64,000 nucleotides of DNA from Oceaniglobus indicus (GTDB taxonomy: Bacteria > Pseudomonadota > Alphaproteobacteria > Rhodobacterales > Rhodobacteraceae): the NCBI RefSeq assembly GCF_002751875.1, contig NZ_NMZM01000007.1, positions 62,001-126,000 of the forward strand, given 5' to 3'. Position numbers and translations under genes: made by a program. Shown here piece after piece: positions 9,463-19,199 of the stretch (positions are counted from its first letter, which is position 1; each line of letters starts with the position of its first letter). Below the pieces are notes generated by a model. The model had not been told where the DNA came from. It ran no database searches and saw only the letters and a program-made list of their open reading frames with translations.

Positions 9463-10623
9463 TCAGGCGGCGTCTGCCATTGCCTTGGAAAACCGTTCGA
9501 ACAGGTAATAACTGTCCATCGGGCCGGGGCTGGCTTCGGGGTGATATTGCACCGACCAGACCGGGCGGTCGGCCATCCGGATGCCGCAGTTCGATCCGTC
9601 GAACAACGACACGTGGGTCTGGTGCACACCGACCGGCAGGCTTTGCGCGTCGACCGTAAAGCCATGGTTCATCGAGGTAATCTCGACCTTGCCGGTTTCC
9701 AGATCCTTGACCGGATGGTTGGCGCCGTGGTGGCCGTGGTTCATCTTGACGGTCTTGGCTCCCAGGGCGCGAGCCAGCATCTGATGACCAAGGCAGATCC
9801 CGAACACCGGCATCCGGCTTTGGCCCAGAACGCTCTGGATCATCGGCACGGCATAGGCGCCGGTGGCCGCCGGATCGCCGGGGCCGTTGGACAGGAACAG
9901 ACCGTCGGGCGACAGGGCCAGCACATCGTCGGCAGTGGCCGTCGCGGGCAAAACGGTCACGTCGCAGCCGGCGCTGGCAAGGCAGCGCAGGATGTTGCGC
10001 TTGGCGCCATAATCGATGGCCACAACCTTGTGGCCCGGTCCCTCGCGCCGCTTGTACCCCTCGGGCCAGGCCCAGCGCATTTCGTCCCACCGATAGGATT
10101 GCGCACAGGTCACATCGCGGGCCAGATCGCGACCTTCGAGGCCGGCAAATCCGCGGGCGGCGGCGACCAGCGCCTCGATGTCGAAATCGCCATCGGGGTT
10201 GTGGGCCAGTGCGACGTGCGGCGCGCCTTGCTGGCGGATCGCGCGGGTCAGGCGGCGCGTGTCGATGCCGCCGATGGCGATCCGGCCGCGCCGGGTCAGC
10301 CAGGTGTTCAGCGTCTCGGTGCTGCGCCAGTTGCTTGGGGCCGTCGGATCCCACTTGACCACCATGCCCTCGGCGACCGGATCGGCGGTTTCGTCATCTT
10401 CCGGGGTCACGCCGGTGTTGCCGATATGCGGGAAGGTGAACGCCACGATCTGACCCGCATAGGACGGATCCGTCATGATTTCCTGATACCCGGTCATGGC
10501 CGTGTTGAAGCACAGCTCGGCCGTTGTCTGACCCGTGGCGCCGAAGCCGCGACCGAACATCAATGTTCCGTCGGCCATGGCAAGACAGGCAGTGGGGCGG
10601 GCTTTTGCGTGATTGATCGTCAT
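9463..10623 (-). CDS. carA: Carbamoyl-phosphate synthase small subunit CarA
   Basis: 386 residues. The N-terminal CarA domain (about 8-145) is followed by a class I glutamine amidotransferase domain with catalytic Cys277 (FGICLGHQ), His361 and Glu363 (HPEASPGP). It supplies ammonia to CarB for carbamoyl phosphate in arginine and pyrimidine synthesis. The start MTINHAK is chosen because it is preceded by GGAGTC; a longer form six codons upstream lacks one. carB is not in the window. The upstream region is AT-rich and shared with yqeY in divergent orientation. Confidence 0.97.
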   Translation of the reverse strand: MTINHAKARPTACLAMADGTLMFGRGFGATGQTTAELCFNTAMTGYQEIMTDPSYAGQIVAFTFPHIGNTGVTPEDDETADPVAEGMVVKWDPTAPSNWRSTETLNTWLTRRGRIAIGGIDTRRLTRAIRQQGAPHVALAHNPDGDFDIEALVAAARGFAGLEGRDLARDVTCAQSYRWDEMRWAWPEGYKRREGPGHKVVAIDYGAKRNILRCLASAGCDVTVLPATATADDVLALSPDGLFLSNGPGDPAATGAYAVPMIQSVLGQSRMPVFGICLGHQMLARALGAKTVKMNHGHHGANHPVKDLETGKVEITSMNHGFTVDAQSLPVGVHQTHVSLFDGSNCGIRMADRPVWSVQYHPEASPGPMDSYYLFERFSKAMADAA

Positions 10624-10700
10624 GGGCGACTCCGTCGGCAAATCTGCGTGAACGTATGGGGTGGGGCCCGGAGGGTCAAGATGTCGCGCGAAATCAAATG

Positions 10701-10714
10701 TTGTTTAATAACAA
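10701..10714. promoter_or_regulatory. Small inverted repeat in the carA-yqeY divergent region
   Basis: TTGTT-TAAT-AACAA lies in an unusually AT-rich patch of a 179-bp divergent intergenic region. It could be part of a promoter or a regulator half-site pair. Short repeats like this can arise by chance. Confidence 0.25.
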
Positions 10715-10802
10715 GGTATTGGGCCGGGTATGTGTGGTTGTAAGGTCAGCACGGTTGCTGTATCTTCCCCCTTTGCACCATCCACAGCACAGAGAAGCCG
10801 TC

Positions 10803-11261
10803 ATGGACCTGAGAAGCCGTATCAACGCCGAGCTGAAGACAGCCATGAAAAACAAGGAGACGGACCGCCTGTCGACCTTGCGCCTGATCAACGCCGCGAT
10901 CAAGGACCGCGACATCGCCCTGCGTGGCGAGGGCGAGGATGGTGGCGTGGGCGATCCCGAGGTGCTGCAGATCCTCGGCAAGATGGTCAAGCAGCGCCAG
11001 GAAAGCGCGCGCGCCTATGAAGAGGGCGGGCGGCTGGAACTGGCCGACAGCGAACGCGCCGAAATCAAGGTGATCGACGATTTCCTGCCCCGCAAACTGA
11101 GCGACGAGGAAGTCGAAAAAGCCGTGTCCCAGGCGATCGAAGACACCGGCGCGGAATCGATCCGCGACATGGGGCGGGTGATGGGCGAGCTGAAGGGCAA
11201 GTATACCGGCCAGATGGATTTTTCGACCATCGGCCCCAAGGTGAAGGCCCGCCTGGGCTGA
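10803..11261 (+). CDS. GatB/YqeY domain protein
   Basis: 152 residues starting MDLRSRINAELKTAMKNK, the standard YqeY N-terminus; upstream in-frame sequence is not part of the family. YqeY proteins are small helical proteins related to the tail of the GatB amidotransferase subunit; they are predicted to act around tRNA or amidotransferase chemistry, without an established reaction. Features include the central QRQESARAYEEGGR helix and the C-terminal MGRVMGELKGKY. It is divergent from carA, the usual neighbour in alphaproteobacteria. Confidence 0.92.
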   Translation: MDLRSRINAELKTAMKNKETDRLSTLRLINAAIKDRDIALRGEGEDGGVGDPEVLQILGKMVKQRQESARAYEEGGRLELADSERAEIKVIDDFLPRKLSDEEVEKAVSQAIEDTGAESIRDMGRVMGELKGKYTGQMDFSTIGPKVKARLG

Positions 11262-11299
11262 ACGGAACAGCGCGGGCCGCGGGCGGGTCCGCCTGGCAC

Positions 11300-11842
11300 T
11301 CAGGCGTTGCGCGACAGCCGGTTCAGCAGGCGTTCAAGGTCGTCGCACAGCTTCCGGCGTTCTTCGGGGCTGAGAAAGGCGCCAACCTCGACTTCGCGTC
11401 CCGCACCGCTGAGCGTCACATAGTTTTCCACCGGGCCACCCGTTTCATGCATTGCGACACGGACCCAGAAGGGATTCGCCGCCCAACATTGCTGGGGGCC
11501 GTCGGGATTGGTGCGGATCAGTTCGATCCGGTCTGACCATAACGTCAGATCCTCGCGCAGTGCTCCGCTGGCGTAACTCTTTTCAAGCGCCAGCCACAGG
11601 AACCCGATCGCCGCCATGGTGAAGGGCAACAACCCCCACAACACCGGTGTGCCCAGCATCGCGATCACCGGAAGCAGGATCATCACGAAGGCGAAACCGA
11701 TCACGATCACCATCCCCTTGCGCGGCAGGGACCGGTGCGGCCACAGGGTTGCAGAGGTCAGCGCATCGTCGCCCGCGGCATGGGCAAATGTCCCGGCGGG
11801 CACGATCGCCCCCCGCGGGTCTTCGGTCCAGGTCAGCGGCAT
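11300..11842 (-). CDS. DUF2244 family integral membrane protein
   Basis: 180 residues from the ATG at 11842; an in-frame TTG 51 bp further out is less likely. Two adjacent membrane helices (about 44-86, GMVIVIGFAFVMILLPV and PVLWGLLPFTMAAIGFLWLALE) are followed by a cytoplasmic DUF2244 domain with WSDRIELIR, NPFWVRV and the VEVGAFLSPEERRKLCDDL ending. The family is conserved in alphaproteobacteria, often near respiratory or cytochrome genes; its function is not established. It is convergent with yqeY and divergent from the metal ATPase. Confidence 0.82.
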   Translation of the reverse strand: MPLTWTEDPRGAIVPAGTFAHAAGDDALTSATLWPHRSLPRKGMVIVIGFAFVMILLPVIAMLGTPVLWGLLPFTMAAIGFLWLALEKSYASGALREDLTLWSDRIELIRTNPDGPQQCWAANPFWVRVAMHETGGPVENYVTLSGAGREVEVGAFLSPEERRKLCDDLERLLNRLSRNA

Positions 11843-12023
11843 GGCATGATCCGTTGGGTGGTGGTCGGTGTCATTCGGTGCATTATGCAACAACTAGTGC
11901 GGATACGGCAAAACCCAATGTGCCTGACGCCGCCGCGGTTCCCGTCTTCGCGCAAAGGGTGGCGACGGACGAACCAACCATGATGGGGCATGCCGGCCAA
12001 CGGCCCGGCGGCAGGGGGATGAG

Positions 12024-13961
12024 ATGAAGAAACGTCGTGCGATCGATCCCGCGTTGATGTTCACCGGCGTGACCGTGGTCGGAATGGCCCTTGCGACCCT
12101 CGGGTTCTGGCCGTCGGATGGCGGCGCCGTCCAAATCGCTTCGCTTGCCGGTCTCGGGCTGGTCTATCTGGCCGGCGGCTTGCCCGCGACGGCGCGGGCG
12201 TTGGGCGCGTTGTGGCGCGAACGGGTGCTGGACATCGATCTGCTGATGGTCGTGGCGGCCATTGCGGCCGCCGCCGTTGGCGCGCCGTTCGAGGGGGCCG
12301 TCCTGCTGACCCTGTTCAGTATCTCGACAACCCTCGAAGACCGCGCCCTTGGCCGCGCGCGCCGGGCGGTGGAAGCGTTGATGGCGTTGCGCCCGGAAAC
12401 CGCGTTGCGCAAATCGGCCGACGGCACCATCACCGAAGTTCCCGTCGCCGACCTGGCGGTGTCGGATATCTTCGTGCTGCGGCCCGGCGCGCGGGTGCCC
12501 ACCGACGGCGAGATCGTCGCCGGTCGCGGTTCGCTGGACGAGGCGAACATCACCGGCGAATCCCTTCCGGTCCACAAACAGCCGGGGGCCATGGTGTTCG
12601 AGGCGACGGCGAACCTTGACGGGGTGCTGGAGGTTGCGGTCACGAAGACGGTCGAGGAAAGCACGGTCGCGCAGATGATCACCCTGGTGACCGAGGCCCA
12701 GGCCGCCAAGGCACCTTCGGAACGGTTCAGCGAATGGTTCGGACAACGCTATACCATCGCGGTCCTGATCGGCACGATCCTTGCGTTCGTGCTTTTCACT
12801 TGGATCGAGGGGGACTGGCACGTCGCGCTTTACCGCGCTGCCGTCCTTCTGGTGGCGGCCAGCCCCTGTGCGATCGTGATCTCGGTGCCGGCTGCAATCC
12901 TGTCGGCGCTGTCGGCGGCCGCCCGGCGCGGGGTGTTGTTCAAGGGCGGGGCCGCCCTGGAAACCCTGGCCGCGGTGGACACCTTCGCCTTTGACAAGAC
13001 CGGCACGCTGACGACCGGCGCGGCGTCGGTGGTCGATCTTGTCGCGCTGGACGGGGACGAGCGGGACTTCTTGTCGCGGCTGGCCGGGCTCGAGGCCCAA
13101 TCCGAACACCACAGCGGCGCCGCGATCCGCCGCGCGGCCGCCGACCGCGGGATCGAACCTGCGGTCGTAACGGACGTCACCACCGTCCCCGGCGAGGGGA
13201 TCATCGGCGATACCGATGCGGGCAAGCTTTGGGCCGGCAACCCGCACATGGCCCGTCGCATGGCGGCGTCCATCGGCCACCCGGCCCTGCAAGCCCTGGA
13301 GGACGACAGCCGGAGCGTCATCTATTTCGGGCGCGACACCGGGCTGATCGGCGCCGTCAGCATCGCCGATCAGGCGCGCGCCACGTCACGACCCGCGCTT
13401 GCGGCGCTGCGCGACAGCGGCATCGGCAGGATCGTCATGATCACCGGCGACCGGCGGGCGGTGGCATTGCGGATCGGCGGCGAACTCGGGCTTCGGCCCG
13501 ACGATATCCACGCCGACATGCGCCCCGAGGACAAGATGGCCCTGATCGGCAAGCTTGCCGAACGCGGCACGGTCGCGTTCGTGGGCGACGGCGTCAACGA
13601 CGCGGCCGCACTTGCCCGTGCGCACGTCGGGATCGCGATGGGCGCCGCCGGATCCGAGGTCGCGCTTCAGGCTGCGGATGTCGCGCTTCTGTCGGAAGAC
13701 ATGGGGCGGTTGGCCGATGCCCACCGCCTGGCACGCCGGACGGCGAAGATCATCCGTCAGAACCTGATCTTTGCCATCGGTGCCATGGCGGTGCTGGTCA
13801 CGGGCGGCTTGTTCTTCGACCTGCCCCTGCCGTTGGCGGTAATCGGACACGAGGGCGGAACCGTCATCGTCGTTCTGAACGGTCTGCGGCTGTTGCGCCC
13901 GCCGCGATCCGTCGAAGGGCCGAACACGGATGGCGGGCCAACGCCCGCCACCGCGGCATGA
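12024..13961 (+). CDS. P1B-4-type heavy-metal transporting ATPase (Co/Zn/Fe class)
   Basis: 645 residues. P-type motifs are all present: TGES (177-180) in the actuator, DKTGT (Asp324 is phosphorylated), and GDGVNDAA in the hinge. The membrane metal site reads SPC (280-282) rather than CPC, and the last membrane segment has HEGGT (609-613). That pair defines the P1B-4 subgroup, which exports Co, Zn or Fe(II). There is no N-terminal heavy-metal-binding domain, as expected for the subgroup. The nucleotide-domain motif is SEHH instead of the more usual SEHP. The start has a purine-rich GGGGGATGAG before it. No metal regulator is adjacent. Confidence 0.9.
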   Translation: MKKRRAIDPALMFTGVTVVGMALATLGFWPSDGGAVQIASLAGLGLVYLAGGLPATARALGALWRERVLDIDLLMVVAAIAAAAVGAPFEGAVLLTLFSISTTLEDRALGRARRAVEALMALRPETALRKSADGTITEVPVADLAVSDIFVLRPGARVPTDGEIVAGRGSLDEANITGESLPVHKQPGAMVFEATANLDGVLEVAVTKTVEESTVAQMITLVTEAQAAKAPSERFSEWFGQRYTIAVLIGTILAFVLFTWIEGDWHVALYRAAVLLVAASPCAIVISVPAAILSALSAAARRGVLFKGGAALETLAAVDTFAFDKTGTLTTGAASVVDLVALDGDERDFLSRLAGLEAQSEHHSGAAIRRAAADRGIEPAVVTDVTTVPGEGIIGDTDAGKLWAGNPHMARRMAASIGHPALQALEDDSRSVIYFGRDTGLIGAVSIADQARATSRPALAALRDSGIGRIVMITGDRRAVALRIGGELGLRPDDIHADMRPEDKMALIGKLAERGTVAFVGDGVNDAAALARAHVGIAMGAAGSEVALQAADVALLSEDMGRLADAHRLARRTAKIIRQNLIFAIGAMAVLVTGGLFFDLPLPLAVIGHEGGTVIVVLNGLRLLRPPRSVEGPNTDGGPTPATAA

Positions 13962-14058
13962 GCGCGCGATGGGCCTTTCCCGCCCACTGACGCATTGCGC
14001 GGACGGCGGCGTTCGGGGCAGTTTGAGCTGACGCAACAGGACCGAAAGGGGATGGCCC

Positions 14059-14724
14059 ATGCCTGACGACACAGATCCGTCCGCCTTTTGGAACCGGGTC
14101 GCGCGCCGGTACGAAACGATGGCAATTCGTAACCCCGCCGCCTATGAGGCGACGCTGGAGCGTGTTCGCGCGCATCTTCGGCCAGAGGCGCGCGTGCTCG
14201 AACTGGGATGCGGCACCGGATCGACCGCCTTGCGTCTTGCCCCCGGGGTTCGGCATTACACGGGTATCGACACATCGGCAGAGATGATTGAAATCGCGCG
14301 CGAAAAGCAGGCCGATGCCGGGATTGCCGGGCTGGAGTTCCAGCACGCGTCACTGGGCGATGCCGCGCCGTCGCCCGAGCCGCTGGACGTGGTTCTTGCC
14401 TTCAACGTGCTGCATCTTGTGCCCGAACGCGCCGCGGCCTTTGCCGAGATCCGCCAGCGGCTGCGCCCCGGCGGAATGTTCATTTCGAAAACCCCATGCC
14501 TTGGCGGCAGCTATCGGGTGTTGCAACCGGTTGTCGCTGCTCTCCGGCTATTCGGGAAGGCGCCGAAACTGGCCTACTTGCGGCCGGCAGCCCTGCAACG
14601 GGATATCGCCGCTGCCGGCTTCGAGATCGTCGCGCATGGCGATTACCCGCGCCGCCCGCCAAGCCGATTCATCGTCGCGCGAAAACCCGGGGCGGAAGCC
14701 GGGGATGCGTTGCCGCCCGGTTGA
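14059..14724 (+). CDS. Class I SAM-dependent methyltransferase
   Basis: 221 residues. Motif I VLELGCGTGSTAL (about 46-58) and the acidic end of strand 2 (YTGIDTSAEM) form the AdoMet pocket; FNVLHLVPE and LRPGGMFISK are the following strands. The closest family type is the small-molecule or lipid/ubiquinone-like methyltransferase group; the substrate is unknown. It follows the metal ATPase by 97 bp on the same strand and could be read with it. It is convergent with ettA. Confidence 0.85.
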   Translation: MPDDTDPSAFWNRVARRYETMAIRNPAAYEATLERVRAHLRPEARVLELGCGTGSTALRLAPGVRHYTGIDTSAEMIEIAREKQADAGIAGLEFQHASLGDAAPSPEPLDVVLAFNVLHLVPERAAAFAEIRQRLRPGGMFISKTPCLGGSYRVLQPVVAALRLFGKAPKLAYLRPAALQRDIAAAGFEIVAHGDYPRRPPSRFIVARKPGAEAGDALPPG

Positions 14725-14741
14725 TCCGCGCCGGGGCAGGG

Positions 14742-14776
14742 TGGGCGAGCGCGGGCAACCGGCCCACGCTCACCCA
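14742..14776. terminator. Imperfect hairpin between methyltransferase and ettA
   Basis: A 10-bp stem with one mismatch (TGGGCGAGCG / CGCTCACCCA) and inner GGGC/GGCCC pairing fills the gap between convergent genes. No T-run is present, so this is a position-based call. Confidence 0.4.
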
Positions 14777-14779
14777 TGA

Positions 14780-16435
14780 TCAGCGTGCGAACTTCTTGAA
14801 CTTGACGCGCTTCGGCTCAAGCGCGTCGGCGCCCAGTCGCCGCTTCTTGTCTTCTTCGTAATCCTCGAAGTTGCCCTCGAACCATTCGACGTGGGCGTCG
14901 CCTTCAAAGGCCAGGATGTGGGTGCAGATCCGGTCGAGGAAGAACCGGTCGTGCGAGATGACAACGGCGCAACCGGCGAAATCGACCAGCGCATCTTCCA
15001 GAGCGCGCAGCGTTTCGACGTCAAGATCGTTGGTCGGTTCGTCAAGCAGCAGGACGTTGCCGCCGGATTTCAGCAGTTTGGCCATGTGGACGCGGTTGCG
15101 TTCACCGCCCGACAGCATCGAGATCTTCTTCTGCTGGTCGCCGCCCTTGAAGTTGAACGCCGAGCAATAGGCGCGCGAGTTCATTTCCGCATCGCCCAGC
15201 TTGATGACTTCCGCACCGCCGGTGATTTCCTCCCACACCGTCGCGTTCGGATCCAGCGCATCGCGCGACTGGTCGACATAGGACAGATCGACCGTTTCGC
15301 CGTATTCGACCGTGCCGGAATCGGGTTTTTCCTGTCCGGTCAGCATCTTGAACAGCGTCGTCTTGCCGGCGCCGTTGGGGCCGATGACGCCGACGATGCC
15401 GCCGGGGGGCAGGGCAAAGCTCAGGTCTTCGACCAGCAGCTTGTCACCCATGGCCTTGGTCAGACCTTCGACCTCGATCACCTTGTTGCCAAGGCGCTGA
15501 CCGTTCGGGATGATCATCTGCGCGCGTGCCAGCTTGTCCCGCTCGGATTGCGAGGCCAGTTCGTTATAGGCGCTGATCCGGGCCTTGGATTTCGCCTGCC
15601 GGGCCTTGGCCCCCTGGCGCATCCATTCCAGTTCGCGCTCGAGGGTCTTCTGGCGCGACTTGTCTTCCTTGGCCTCCTGCGCCAGGCGCTTGGCCTTCTG
15701 TTCCAGCCAGGAAGAATAATTGCCTTCCCACGGCACACCGCGACCGCGGTCGAGTTCCAGGATCCATGATGTGATGTCATCCAGGAAATACCGGTCGTGG
15801 GTGACGATCAGGATCGTGCCGCTATAGGCCATCAGGTGGTTTTGCAGCCAGGCGATGGTTTCGGCGTCCAGGTGGTTGGTCGGTTCGTCGAGCAAAAGCA
15901 TGTCGGGCGCTTCGAGAAGCAGCCGGCACAGCGCGACGCGGCGCGCTTCGCCGCCCGAAAGGGAATTGACGTCGGCGTCGTCGGGGGGGCAGCGCAGGGC
16001 CTCCATCGACACGTCGATCTGCGCGTCGAGATCCCACAGGTTCTGGGCGTCGATCTCGTCCTGCAGGGCGGCCATCTCGTCGGCCGTCTCGTCCGAGTAA
16101 TTCATCGCCAGTTCGTTGTACCGATCGAGGATCGCCTTCTTCGGCGCCACGCCCAGCATGACGTTCTCGCGCACGGTCAGGTTTTCGTCCAGCTTCGGTT
16201 CCTGCGGCAGGTATCCGACGGTGGCCCCTTCGGCGGCCCAGGCTTCGCCGGTGAAATCCTTGTCCATCCCCGCCATGATCTTCAGCAGGGTGGATTTACC
16301 GGCACCGTTGGGGCCGACGACGCCGATCTTGACGCCGGGCAGGAAGGACAGGCGGATGTTCTCGAACAGCTTTTTGCCGCCGGGATAGGACTTGCTGACG
16401 CCGTCCATGTGGTAAACGTATTGGTAGGCTGCCAT
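14780..16435 (-). CDS. ettA: Energy-dependent translational throttle protein EttA (ABC-F)
   Basis: 551 residues, two ABC cassettes in one chain without membrane segments. The first has GPNGAGKST, the signature LSGGEARRVA and LLLDEPTNHLD; the second has GPNGAGKTT, LSGGERNRVH and LLLDEPTNDLD. The arm and the linker rich in K/R/E (about 245-320) lie between them. The start MAAYQYVYHMDGVSKSYPGGK is the family N-terminus. EttA binds the ribosomal E-site and gates the first elongation step according to the ATP/ADP ratio. It is transcribed alone. Confidence 0.95.
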   Translation of the reverse strand: MAAYQYVYHMDGVSKSYPGGKKLFENIRLSFLPGVKIGVVGPNGAGKSTLLKIMAGMDKDFTGEAWAAEGATVGYLPQEPKLDENLTVRENVMLGVAPKKAILDRYNELAMNYSDETADEMAALQDEIDAQNLWDLDAQIDVSMEALRCPPDDADVNSLSGGEARRVALCRLLLEAPDMLLLDEPTNHLDAETIAWLQNHLMAYSGTILIVTHDRYFLDDITSWILELDRGRGVPWEGNYSSWLEQKAKRLAQEAKEDKSRQKTLERELEWMRQGAKARQAKSKARISAYNELASQSERDKLARAQMIIPNGQRLGNKVIEVEGLTKAMGDKLLVEDLSFALPPGGIVGVIGPNGAGKTTLFKMLTGQEKPDSGTVEYGETVDLSYVDQSRDALDPNATVWEEITGGAEVIKLGDAEMNSRAYCSAFNFKGGDQQKKISMLSGGERNRVHMAKLLKSGGNVLLLDEPTNDLDVETLRALEDALVDFAGCAVVISHDRFFLDRICTHILAFEGDAHVEWFEGNFEDYEEDKKRRLGADALEPKRVKFKKFAR

Positions 16436-16499
16436 GGGAATGCTCCGGATGCTGGTTTGCCCCGGTTTAGGCCCTGTGGCGGCCGTGTGCAATCAGGTG

Positions 16500-16922
16500 T
16501 CAGTGCGATGGGCCGGCGCGGTGGAACAGGTTCAGGCAGGGCGGCGGCGGGATATCGTCGTTGGCGGCGGAACGCGCATCGAGATACTCCAGCGCATCCA
16601 GAACCTGGCGCGCGCTGTAGGGCTTGGGCAGATAGCCGATGGTGCCATCGATCCCGCGGCCCAGAAGGTCGGTGTTCGCCGAGGTGAAGATCACGCGCAC
16701 GCCAAACTCGACCGCCAGTCGGCGGCCGATTTCCATGCCGGTGCGTCCGTCGCGCAGGTTGATATCGACGAAGGCGACGTCGGGGCATTGTTCGGCCAAA
16801 CGCATCGCGGTGCGCGTGTCCGGTGCAATGCCCACCATGTCGTGGCCGACGTCCCGAAGGGTATCTTCAAGATCCATCGCCACGAGGATTTCATCTTCGA
16901 CTATGAGTATACGTTGTGTCAT
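16500..16922 (-). CDS. Single-domain response regulator
   Basis: 140 residues, a lone receiver domain with no output domain. Acidic residues at 9-11 (VEDE), phospho-acceptor Asp53 (FVDINLRDG), Thr80/Ser81 (FTSAN) and Lys100 (YLPKPYS) are all present, so it should be phosphorylated. The LPKPYS form and proline-rich tail resemble the stand-alone receivers that act in alphaproteobacterial phosphorelays or general stress signalling. No histidine kinase is adjacent. The 184 bp upstream of its start is non-coding and should hold its promoter. Confidence 0.9.
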   Translation of the reverse strand: MTQRILIVEDEILVAMDLEDTLRDVGHDMVGIAPDTRTAMRLAEQCPDVAFVDINLRDGRTGMEIGRRLAVEFGVRVIFTSANTDLLGRGIDGTIGYLPKPYSARQVLDALEYLDARSAANDDIPPPPCLNLFHRAGPSH

Positions 16923-17106
16923 TTAATTTCCGTATTCGATTGCGGCGCACACCCCCCGTTTGGCGCGTTTCCATTCGCTGCCCCAATCGCCGTGCCGCCC
17001 GTCCGGTTCCAATGATCGGCGGCATTTGCCGCGACTCGCGAAACCGTGACCAAAATAGCACGGCTGACGGGGCCGGGGAATACGGGAGTGGCGGCCCGGG
17101 CGCGCG

Positions 17107-18141
17107 CTAGAGGATTTCATCCTCGTCGAACATCGGGTCGGCCTCGAGATCGGCGGCCAGGCGTTCCATGCGGATCTGCGGATCGACCGGGGTGGCGGCG
17201 ATGTGATAGATCGCGTCGCCTTCGTTGACCACCGGCATCAAGGCGCGCCCCAGAACGATGCCCGGGGCGGTGGCGATGATTTCCACCTCGACCTCGCCGA
17301 ACGGGTCGGTCACGGCGGCCAGAAGCGTGCCGTCCTCGACCCCTTCGCCCACTTCCTTGAAGCTGCGCAGCAACCCGCCGGCGGGCGAGCGGACCCAGGC
17401 CGAGGTCGACGCCTGGATCGGCGCCGCCCGGCGCTTCGGCAGGCCCTTGGCGCCGATCATTTGCATCCGGTGCATCACCCGCAGGATGCCCGACACACCC
17501 ACGCGCGCCGACATTTCGTCGAATCGCAACGCCTCGCCCGCCTCGAAAAGCAGGATGTCGCAACCTTCGGCCCGCGCGGCGGCGCGCAGGCTGCCGTCGC
17601 GCAGCTTGGCGCGCACGATCACGGGGGCGCCAAAGGCTTCGGCCCGTTCCAGCGTTTCGTCGTTCGATGCCGAAACACGGATCTGGGGCATGTTGGTGCG
17701 GTGCAGGGCGGCGGAATGCAGGTCGATCCCGAAGTCCGAGCGCGCGACGATCTCGGTCATCAGCAGATCCGCAAGCCGCGCCGCCAGCGATCCGCTGGGC
17801 GAGCCGGGAAAGACGCGGTTCAGATCGCGCCGGTCGGGCATGTAGCGCGAGTGGTTCAGAAATCCGAACGCATTGACGATGGGCACCACCATCAGCGTGC
17901 CGCGCAGCGTGTCCAGTTGCGGCGCGCGCAACAGGCGGCGGGCGATTTCAACGCCGATCACCTCGTCGCCGTGAACGGCGGCCGACACGAACAACACCGG
18001 ACCGGGGCGGCGTCCGTGGATCACCTCGACCGACATGGTGACGGGGGTGTGGTCGGACAGAACCGACACCGGCAGATCGACGCGCATGCGCGTGCCGGGA
18101 GCGACGCGGGCGCCGCCGATGACAAAGGCGTCGCGCGTCAT
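17107..18141 (-). CDS. Succinylglutamate desuccinylase/aspartoacylase family metallohydrolase
   Basis: 344 residues, a zinc carboxypeptidase-like AstE/AspA-type enzyme. Zinc ligands are visible in HGDE ([12 protein letters not shown]) and in DLHSA, with the DLNRVFPG substrate-binding loop between. The C-terminal part (about 250-330) is a beta-rich domain like that of the marine-type AstE/AspA relatives. Its start overlaps the rimK stop by four bases, so the two are translationally coupled. It may trim or recycle an N-acyl or glutamyl product of the RimK reaction; this partner role is inferred only from coupling. Confidence 0.85.
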   Translation of the reverse strand: MTRDAFVIGGARVAPGTRMRVDLPVSVLSDHTPVTMSVEVIHGRRPGPVLFVSAAVHGDEVIGVEIARRLLRAPQLDTLRGTLMVVPIVNAFGFLNHSRYMPDRRDLNRVFPGSPSGSLAARLADLLMTEIVARSDFGIDLHSAALHRTNMPQIRVSASNDETLERAEAFGAPVIVRAKLRDGSLRAAARAEGCDILLFEAGEALRFDEMSARVGVSGILRVMHRMQMIGAKGLPKRRAAPIQASTSAWVRSPAGGLLRSFKEVGEGVEDGTLLAAVTDPFGEVEVEIIATAPGIVLGRALMPVVNEGDAIYHIAATPVDPQIRMERLAADLEADPMFDEDEIL

Positions 18142-19043
18142 CCCTTGCCCATGGTCCGTGTCTTGCCGTCGCGGGCGTTCTTTTCGATGAAGTCGATGAT
18201 CTTGCCCGCCACGTCGATGCCCGTCGCCTTTTCGACCCCTTCCAGACCGGGGGACGAGTTCACTTCCATCACCACCGGCCCGTGGTTCGAACGCAGCATG
18301 TCGACACCGCAGACGTTCAGACCCATGGATTTGGCCGCGCGGATCGCCGTTGCGCGTTCCTCGGGCGAAATCTTGATGCTTTTCGCCGATCCGCCGCGGT
18401 GCAGGTTCGAGCGGAATTCGCCTTCGCCGCCCTGGCGTTTCATCGCGGCGATCACCTTGCCGCCGACGACAAGGGCGCGGATGTCGGATCCGCCTGCTTC
18501 CTTGATGAATTCCTGCACCATGATGTTCACGTTGGCGCCGCGAAACGCTTCGATCACCGATTTGGCCGACCGGTCGGTGTCGGCCAGCACCACGCCGATG
18601 CCCTGGGTGCCTTCCAGGAGCTTGATCACCGTCGGGGCACCCCCGGCCAGTTTCAGCACTTCCTCGGTCTGGCGCGAGTCGTGGGCGAAGGTGGTCACCG
18701 GCAGGCCGATCCCGTCGCGCGCCATCAACTGCATCGCGCGCAGCTTGTCGCGCGACCGGCCGATGGCCACGGATTCGTTCAGCGGATAAACGCCCTGCAT
18801 CTCGAACTGGCGCAGCACGGCAAGACCATAGAACGTGACCGATGCGCCGATCCGTGGAATCACCGCGTCATACCGGGGCAGTTCGGCGCCGTTGTAATAG
18901 ATTCGCGGCGCCCGCGACGCGATGTTCATGTAGCAGGCCAGCGTCTTGACGATGTCGAAGGTGTGGCCGCGCGCCTCGGCGACCTCCTTCATGCGCTGGT
19001 GGGAATAGAGATTGGCGTTCTGCGCCAGCATCGCGATTTTCAT
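18138..19043 (-). CDS. rimK: RimK-type ATP-grasp glutamate ligase
   Basis: 301 residues, the length of RimK. The N-terminal part ([17 protein letters not shown]) and the ATP-grasp core ([28 protein letters not shown]) match ribosomal protein S6 modification enzymes. The Mg-binding end is seen in [14 protein letters not shown]. RimK adds glutamates to the C-terminus of ribosomal protein S6. The start is taken at the conserved MKIAML; an upstream extension is unsupported. The next gene is an aspartoacylase-type hydrolase instead of the RimA/RimB partners known in other groups, so the substrate could differ. Confidence 0.88.
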   Translation of the reverse strand: MKIAMLAQNANLYSHQRMKEVAEARGHTFDIVKTLACYMNIASRAPRIYYNGAELPRYDAVIPRIGASVTFYGLAVLRQFEMQGVYPLNESVAIGRSRDKLRAMQLMARDGIGLPVTTFAHDSRQTEEVLKLAGGAPTVIKLLEGTQGIGVVLADTDRSAKSVIEAFRGANVNIMVQEFIKEAGGSDIRALVVGGKVIAAMKRQGGEGEFRSNLHRGGSAKSIKISPEERATAIRAAKSMGLNVCGVDMLRSNHGPVVMEVNSSPGLEGVEKATGIDVAGKIIDFIEKNARDGKTRTMGKG

Positions 19044-19199
19044 GGCGGTTCCTGCCTTGTTGTAGGGGGCCAACCTATTGGTTGGAGGCCGCATCGGCAA
19101 GCCGCTGCTGCATCATCAAGCGTCGTGATCAGGGGTATCGCGAAAGTTGATGTGTCGTTACCGTTTCCGCCACGTCAAATTACAAGAGGGAGCGACAAT

